Below, in pieces: positions 8,940 through 11,625 of a stretch of DNA of 11,625 nt (positions within the stretch are counted from its first letter, which is position 1; each line of letters begins with the position of its first letter). The stretch covers positions 1-11,625 of the forward strand of contig CALALM010000492.1 of the NCBI GenBank assembly GCA_937925565.1. The letters are read 5' to 3'. Under the pieces are notes generated by a model. That model had not been told where the DNA came from and made no database searches. It was given only the letters and a program-made list of their open reading frames with translations. A program made the position numbers and the translations under genes. This DNA is from an uncultured Centipeda sp. GTDB taxonomy: Bacteria; Bacillota; Negativicutes; Selenomonadales; Selenomonadaceae.

Positions 8940-9090
8940 CTTTGTCGAGAAGTGGAGTTTTGGGGTCGTACCCACGAGATATGGACAGTGAATAAAAATA
9001 TCCCTCCTGTTGTAGAATAAGAAGGGCTACAGCAGGAGGGATGTTCTATGACTGGAAAATGCGTGATGGCAACGGTTCCCTGTTAGGGTT
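8940..9090 (+). mobile_element. Possible left-end remnant of an IS3-type insertion sequence
   Basis: Directly after brxL the complement reads CGACCCCAAAACTCCACTTC (8968-8949), reminiscent of IS3-family terminal repeats. It is followed on the + strand by a CGTACCCAC...TGGACAGTG stretch (8967-8989), also IS3-like, then a leader hairpin, a Shine-Dalgarno sequence and an ATG at 9048. The ORF from there runs only 12 codons (MTGKCVMATVPC). If this is an insertion sequence, only its outer end is left and no transposase domain remains. The resemblance is from memory and no second end or target duplication was found. Confidence 0.3.
9000..9042 (+). promoter_or_regulatory. Hairpin sequestering a Shine-Dalgarno sequence
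   Basis: Arms 9000-9015 and 9027-9042 pair at 15 of 16 positions around an 11-base loop. The 3' arm contains AGGAGGG (9034-9040), placed 7 bases before the ATG at 9048. A transcript reading in from brxL would fold and hide this ribosome binding site, an arrangement known from transposase genes, where it limits expression from outside transcription. It lacks a following T-run, so it is less likely to be a terminator. Confidence 0.6.
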
Positions 9091-9402
9091 CGATTTCTTC
9101 ATTCGATGGATAAATTTTCACAGTGAGCATGGATGGTGTGCAGTTCCTATTTTTTCAACCATGATTTGAGCGAGAATCTTCAATGCTTCCATCGCCGTTG
9201 CGCAAACGCATTTGTTCATAGATAACATCCAAAAATTAAAACCATCGTACTATTATTTGTCAAATTAAGATTGTTTGTTCTAGTTTGAACCACGTTCGGC
9301 TACTGATGAATAGTGGTTGTTTTATCATCCGGCTCGACATCCAGAGCCGTTGTCTTTCCAGATGGTTTCGAGTGTAAATTCTATCAGAAAGACTGACGCT
9401 GT
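9091..9402. other. Gene-free stretch with small hairpins
   Basis: I see no supportable protein gene in these 312 bases. There are two short hairpins on the + strand: AACCAC/GTGGTT at 9288-9293 and 9313-9318, and CGGCTC/GAGCCG at 9330-9335 and 9344-9349. They are followed by a terminator at 9403. The left part (9091-9280) shows no recognisable structure. Confidence 0.4.
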
Positions 9403-9432
9403 TCCTCCCTGAAACATGGGAGGATTTTTTTT
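9288..9432 (+). ncRNA. Speculative structured RNA ending in a terminator
   Basis: Three successive hairpins, the last a T-tailed terminator, occur without an ORF. A weak promoter-like pair (TTGTCA at 9258, TAGTTT at 9282, 18-base spacer) lies upstream. This could be a small RNA or a leftover leader of a lost gene. I recognise no known family. Confidence 0.15.
9403..9432 (+). terminator. Rho-independent terminator
   Basis: TCCTCCC (9403-9409) pairs with GGGAGGA (9418-9424) around an 8-base loop and is followed by eight Ts (9425-9432). It is the first strong terminator downstream of brxL and may end the BREX transcript, or a small RNA starting in the gene-free stretch. Confidence 0.8.
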
Positions 9433-9515
9433 GATCTTTTTTCGGCCACTTTGCCCAAAAACGTCCAGTGGGATAGTGAAGGGAGATTTTTCCTGGTAGA
9501 AAAAGGAGCATTACG

Positions 9516-9662
9516 ATGGATTTACTGGTATACCATGGAGCCCATAGACGCAGTGATCTTGCTAGCATCTTGTCAAAATTCTCGACCATTTTTCATCACC
9601 ATAGTCGATTATACCATTTACACTACTTCGGGAGTAGAACCAAAATTCTCCGATGTCACTAA
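9516..9662 (+). CDS. Weak 48-codon ORF of unknown function
   Basis: The ATG at 9516 follows AAAAGGAG (9501-9508) at a normal distance, the main argument that it is translated. The product begins MDLLVYHGAHRRSD and is rich in His and Arg later on. The opening LVYHG recalls the first residues of DUF3990-type proteins, but nothing after it fits, so it could be a broken start of such a gene or chance. The first codons span a perfect TGGTATACCA palindrome (9526-9535). It lies between a terminator and the promoter of the HNH region. I do not recognise a function. Confidence 0.2.
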   Translation: MDLLVYHGAHRRSDLASILSKFSTIFHHHSRLYHLHYFGSRTKILRCH

Positions 9663-9680
9663 ATGGCAGTCGATGTCGTC

Positions 9681-9710
9681 TTGATGTCACTGCCTTACCA
9701 GTGATATGAT
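9681..9710 (+). promoter_or_regulatory. Promoter with palindromic spacer upstream of the HNH gene
   Basis: TTGATG (9681-9686) and TATGAT (9705-9710) are separated by exactly 18 bases. That spacer is TCACTG-CCTTAC-CAGTGA, a perfect 6-base inverted repeat around 6 bases. A repressor bound there would cover the promoter. The HNH gene starts about 80 bases downstream. Confidence 0.55.
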
Positions 9711-9738
9711 ATACTCAGCGAAAATAGAAAACTGGTTC

Positions 9739-9777
9739 AGCCTTCTTGGAGAAGCAATTCTCCGTGAGGGCTTTTTT
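9739..9777 (+). terminator. Terminator-like hairpin before the HNH gene
   Basis: AGCC (9739-9742) and GGCT (9769-9772) close a stem with an inner GGAGAA/TTCTCC helix (9748-9753, 9758-9763) and a GCAA tetraloop, followed by TTTTTT (9772-9777). The ribosome binding site of the HNH gene (GGAGGTG) begins 4 bases later. It could end a transcript of about 60 bases from the promoter at 9681 or attenuate expression of the HNH gene. Confidence 0.6.
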
Positions 9778-9792
9778 GATGGAGGTGAAGCG

Positions 9793-10146
9793 ATGCCCAG
9801 AAAGCCAAAGCGTCCCTGCCGCATGACGGGCTGTACGAATCTTACCGACAGGAAAAGCTGTTACTGCGAGGCGCACGAGAAAACAATGCAGCGACACTAC
9901 GAGAACTTTACGCGCGGCTACGATCAGCATGAGAGATACGGCAGCGCATGGCGCAGGATTCGTGACCGTCACTTGGCAGGGAGCCCTCTCTGTGAGATGT
10001 GCAAAGAGCGTGAGAGATACGTTTACTCAACACTTGTGCATCACATCCGACCTCTCGCCGATGGCGGCACACATGATGAGAGCAATTTGATGTCGTTCTG
10101 CGTCTCCTGTCATGAACAGATTCACCAAAGAAAAAAGCCGTCCTAA
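9793..10146 (+). CDS. Phage-type HNH endonuclease
   Basis: This 117-residue protein is a small HNH nuclease of the type encoded next to terminase genes in many Bacillota phages, where such enzymes take part in DNA packaging. The N-terminus has a Cys/His cluster (C9, C14, C23, C25, H28). The HNH domain has C67 and C70, then VHHIRPLADGG with H83-H84, Asn98, and a second zinc pair C103/C106 with H107 and H111. The phrase RYGSAWRRIRDRHL before the domain is typical. I chose the ATG at 9793 because GGAGGTG lies 5 bases upstream; the frame is open back to an ATG at 9706, but that stretch overlaps a promoter and a terminator-like hairpin. No terminase gene follows, so this looks like an orphan from a decayed prophage. 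It converges with the toxin gene, 9 bases apart. Confidence 0.88.
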   Translation: MPRKPKRPCRMTGCTNLTDRKSCYCEAHEKTMQRHYENFTRGYDQHERYGSAWRRIRDRHLAGSPLCEMCKERERYVYSTLVHHIRPLADGGTHDESNLMSFCVSCHEQIHQRKKPS

Positions 10147-10155
10147 ATGAACAGC

Positions 10156-10437
10156 TTATTCATCGAATATATCCGCATGAGTTCCAGTTTCGACAAGGGT
10201 CAAGGTTAGGATGTTATTTTCAACGAGGTAAACCAACAGCCAATCCGGTTGAATATGGCATTCGCGAAAGCCCGTCCAATTCCCGTGGAGTTCGTGGTCA
10301 CGGTATTTGGCATCGAGTTTGCGCCCTTGCCTTAACTCATCGACAACATCATCCAGTAGCTTGAGGTTCAAGCCATGTTTCTTGGCACGATTGTAACTTT
10401 TCTTATAAGCGGTGGTGAACTTGATGTGATAGGTCAT
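10156..10437 (-). CDS. YafQ-family (RelE superfamily) mRNA interferase toxin
   Basis: This 93-residue protein matches the YafQ branch of the RelE/ParE toxins, ribosome-dependent mRNA endonucleases. Residues corresponding by eye to the E. coli YafQ active site are present: His48 in YRDHEL, His61 in CHIQPDW, Asp65, His87 in TGTHADIF and Phe91. The phrase HGNWTGFRECHIQPDWLLVY is diagnostic of the family. Its ATG overlaps the antitoxin stop as ATGA (10434-10437), so the two are translationally coupled. The pair is encoded on the minus strand, opposite to the HNH gene. All expected catalytic residues are there, so the toxin should be active. Confidence 0.93.
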   Translation of the reverse strand: MTYHIKFTTAYKKSYNRAKKHGLNLKLLDDVVDELRQGRKLDAKYRDHELHGNWTGFRECHIQPDWLLVYLVENNILTLTLVETGTHADIFDE

Positions 10438-10706
10438 TCTTCCAATGCCCTCTTCAAGTCATCCATGTTGTCATAGCTAGGGACGTTTGGATCGCGAGAG
10501 ATTCTTCTTGCTTCTTCCATAGCGGTCAAGGTGCTTTGCTTATAACGGGGCATTTCGATGGAAAATGGAATACCTCCACGAAGGACACACTGATGAAGAA
10601 ACATATTAACGGCACCGGACATATCCAGACCTAGCCCGGAAAACAACGCACCAGCCTGTTCTTTTATGTTTCGGTCAATTCTTATTTGAGTAGGGACAGT
10701 TGACAT
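10434..10706 (-). CDS. RelB/DinJ-family antitoxin
   Basis: This 90-residue protein fits the RelB/DinJ antitoxin family: a ribbon-helix-helix N-terminus (TQIRIDRNIKEQAGALFSGLGLDMSGAVNMFL in outline, residues 6-37), then a FSIEMPRY segment and a flexible C-terminus that would wrap the toxin. DinJ-type proteins dimerise, neutralise YafQ and repress their own promoter. I prefer the ATG at 10706, with AAAGGAG 10 bases upstream, over a GTG at 10715 that lies too close to that site. It precedes the toxin gene, as usual, and overlaps it by 4 bases. Confidence 0.92.
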   Translation of the reverse strand: MSTVPTQIRIDRNIKEQAGALFSGLGLDMSGAVNMFLHQCVLRGGIPFSIEMPRYKQSTLTAMEEARRISRDPNVPSYDNMDDLKRALEE

Positions 10707-10734
10707 AAAGAGCACGCTCCTTTCTTTTAGAAAC

Positions 10735-10763
10735 AGTATAGCTTGTTTGGTTTACGATGTAAA
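10735..10763 (-). promoter_or_regulatory. Toxin-antitoxin promoter with operator-like palindrome
   Basis: On the minus strand TTTACA (10763-10758) and TATACT (10740-10735) are separated by exactly 17 bases, close to consensus. A perfect inverted repeat TTTAC-GAT-GTAAA (10751-10763) covers the -35 box, where a ribbon-helix-helix antitoxin could bind and repress. Confidence 0.7.
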
Positions 10764-10785
10764 GCAAAACATATACTCGTGACTA

Positions 10786-10875
10786 GGGAGGGGCGGTCAA
10801 ATCTCTAAAACCGCGCTATTACTGGACCGGAGAGGGGGCGTACGCACAAAAACGTCAGTTCAAACGGGGTATTAA
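10786..10875 (+). other. Phage cos-like segment
   Basis: A GGGAGGGGCGGTCAAATCTCT start, then GACCGGAGAGGGGG, CGCACAAAAACG and GTTCAAACGGGG resemble the conserved segment found between the HNH gene and the small terminase gene in many Bacillota cos-type phages. This is recalled, not searched. A short frame through it (from 10783) ends at TAA 10873-10875 but has no start. No terminase gene follows. Confidence 0.4.
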
Positions 10876-10888
10876 AGAATGTGCATAG

Positions 10889-10942
10889 AAAACGAGCCAT
10901 CAAGTCGGAGCGGAACCCCACACAAACTTGATGGCTCGTTTT
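10889..10942 (-). terminator. Strong inverted repeat at the end of the Abi_2 gene
   Basis: Perfect 16-base arms (10889-10904 and 10927-10942) flank a 22-base loop. The right arm touches the stop codon of the Abi_2 gene (10941-10943), and on the minus strand the stem ends in TTTT. It most likely ends that transcript, although the long loop and short T-run are unusual. Being A4/T4 flanked it could work in both directions. Confidence 0.65.
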
Positions 10943-11625
10943 ACAGATGTGCTTTCCAGTCACGAGGAAAGCCCAAGTGGTATAAATCAATATCATCTGC
11001 ATATTTTTGAAAGAGTTTTTCTGCACGCGGGACAAATTCTTCACTCCATTTTTGAGGGGAAGGATAGAGTGCTTTTATGACAAGCATAACAGCCCACATG
11101 CGCCAACGAACGCCGGCAGAGAAGTTAAATCCGGCAGGAGCTGCAGAAAACACACGATAGTACAAACGACCATAATGCGCACAGATATTTCGCGCATCTG
11201 TACAACAGCGCAGCCAGCTTTTTAAGACCGTATGGCTTGTGTTATATTGCCGCGCTATGGCTTTTTGATCTTGTGTGAGTAAGTCGCTATAAAAATATGA
11301 CAGCATACCGAATGTGAATAACTCGGTAATTACCCATACTGGAAAATAACCGTGATATTTCTGTTGATGATGCTGTACAAAAGGGACGTTCCGATTACTG
11401 GTAATCTCTCTTTGTATATTTTCTAAAAATCGATCCGTGTTATGTCGCGCGTTAAAATTTGCAGAGTCGAGATATCCAAGGGCGCCGTAACGTAGCCCGT
11501 GCAGATATGAAAGACGTGCCCGCAAAGCGATTTCAATGGACTCTATCGCACTGAAAAGGAGCGACCGCAACTCCCGATCAAACTCGTAAATACGATAAAT
11601 TTTTTCAAAGGTTGTGTCCGAAAGA
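10941..11625 (-). CDS. Abi_2 family (AbiD/AbiF-like) abortive infection protein, 5' end cut by window
   Basis: The frame is open to the right edge, so the N-terminus lies outside; 227 residues are visible of a family that is usually about 300. The sequence fits Abi_2: FEKIYRIYEFDRELRSLLF, then IESIEIALRARLSYLHG near the visible N-terminus, and the HEPN-type RNase signature RNICAH (11192-11175, an R-x4-H motif) followed by YGRLYYR. Proteins of this family arrest growth or cleave RNA during phage infection. A shorter reading from a TTG at 11570 is possible on paper, but conserved family sequence continues upstream of it. It points toward the phage-like fragment and ends at a strong hairpin. It belongs functionally with the neighbouring defence genes but is separately transcribed. 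Confidence 0.88.
   Translation of the reverse strand, partial: LSDTTFEKIYRIYEFDRELRSLLFSAIESIEIALRARLSYLHGLRYGALGYLDSANFNARHNTDRFLENIQREITSNRNVPFVQHHQQKYHGYFPVWVITELFTFGMLSYFYSDLLTQDQKAIARQYNTSHTVLKSWLRCCTDARNICAHYGRLYYRVFSAAPAGFNFSAGVRWRMWAVMLVIKALYPSPQKWSEEFVPRAEKLFQKYADDIDLYHLGFPRDWKAHL

Noticed and set aside
9080..9100. GGGTTCGATTTC as a tRNA T-arm
   Set aside because: The flanking bases do not pair and no other tRNA arm is present nearby.
9057..9213. Imperfect inverted repeat (9057-9075 and 9195-9213, 15 of 19) as transposon ends
   Set aside because: By a rough estimate a match this good is expected by chance in a region this size, and no other mobile-element feature supports it.
9118..9219. 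33-residue ORF on the minus strand (MNKCVCATAMEALK...)
   Set aside because: No Shine-Dalgarno sequence precedes it and it resembles nothing I recognise.
9260..9589. 109-residue minus-strand frame
   Set aside because: It crosses a terminator and hairpins, has no family features and no convincing start.

Overview
The window reads as a phage-defence island from a low-to-mid GC Bacillota-type bacterium. Strong AGGAGG-like ribosome binding sites and the protein families suggest this, and a Negativicutes host such as a Selenomonas relative is my guess from general resemblance only. Positions 1 to about 8935 hold the 3' half of a type 1 BREX operon, all on the + strand: pglX (N6-adenine methyltransferase), a wrecked DUF1016/YhcG-type nuclease gene, pglZ (alkaline-phosphatase-fold protein) and brxL (AAA+/Lon-like effector). 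The upstream genes expected in such an operon (brxA, brxB, brxC) lie to the left, outside the window; only a few codons of a preceding gene are visible.

Two things stand out in the BREX half. First, the central third of pglX (about 1560-2575) is sharply AT-rich compared with both flanks. It starts right after the NPPY catalytic motif and ends where the conserved C-terminal part resumes, so it looks like a swapped target-recognition region. Second, the 3600-4213 stretch between pglX and pglZ is not an intergenic spacer. It is a DUF1016/YhcG gene that has lost its N-terminus, a middle linker and its PD-(D/E)XK catalytic core, leaving three fragments in three reading frames. The first fragment carries two tandem palindromic 36-bp units.

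Positions 8936-9792 have no confident protein gene. They contain a possible IS3-type left-end remnant with a hairpin that hides a Shine-Dalgarno sequence, several hairpins ending in a good rho-independent terminator (9403-9432), a weak 48-codon ORF, and a promoter whose 18-bp spacer is itself a palindrome. That promoter leads into a terminator-like hairpin just before the next gene.

Positions 9793-10875 look like a phage fragment: a phage-type HNH endonuclease gene and, about 640 bp further on, a G-rich cos-like segment of the kind that usually follows such HNH genes directly. A convergent YafQ/DinJ-type toxin-antitoxin module sits between the two. No terminase gene follows. The right end (10941-11625, - strand) is an Abi_2 (AbiD/AbiF-like, HEPN-motif) abortive-infection gene whose 5' end is cut by the window edge, with a strong 16-bp inverted repeat at its 3' end.

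Taken together: BREX modifies host DNA through PglX and blocks phage replication with its other subunits, while the toxin-antitoxin pair and the Abi_2 protein are separately expressed growth-arrest modules of the kind that gather in defence islands.
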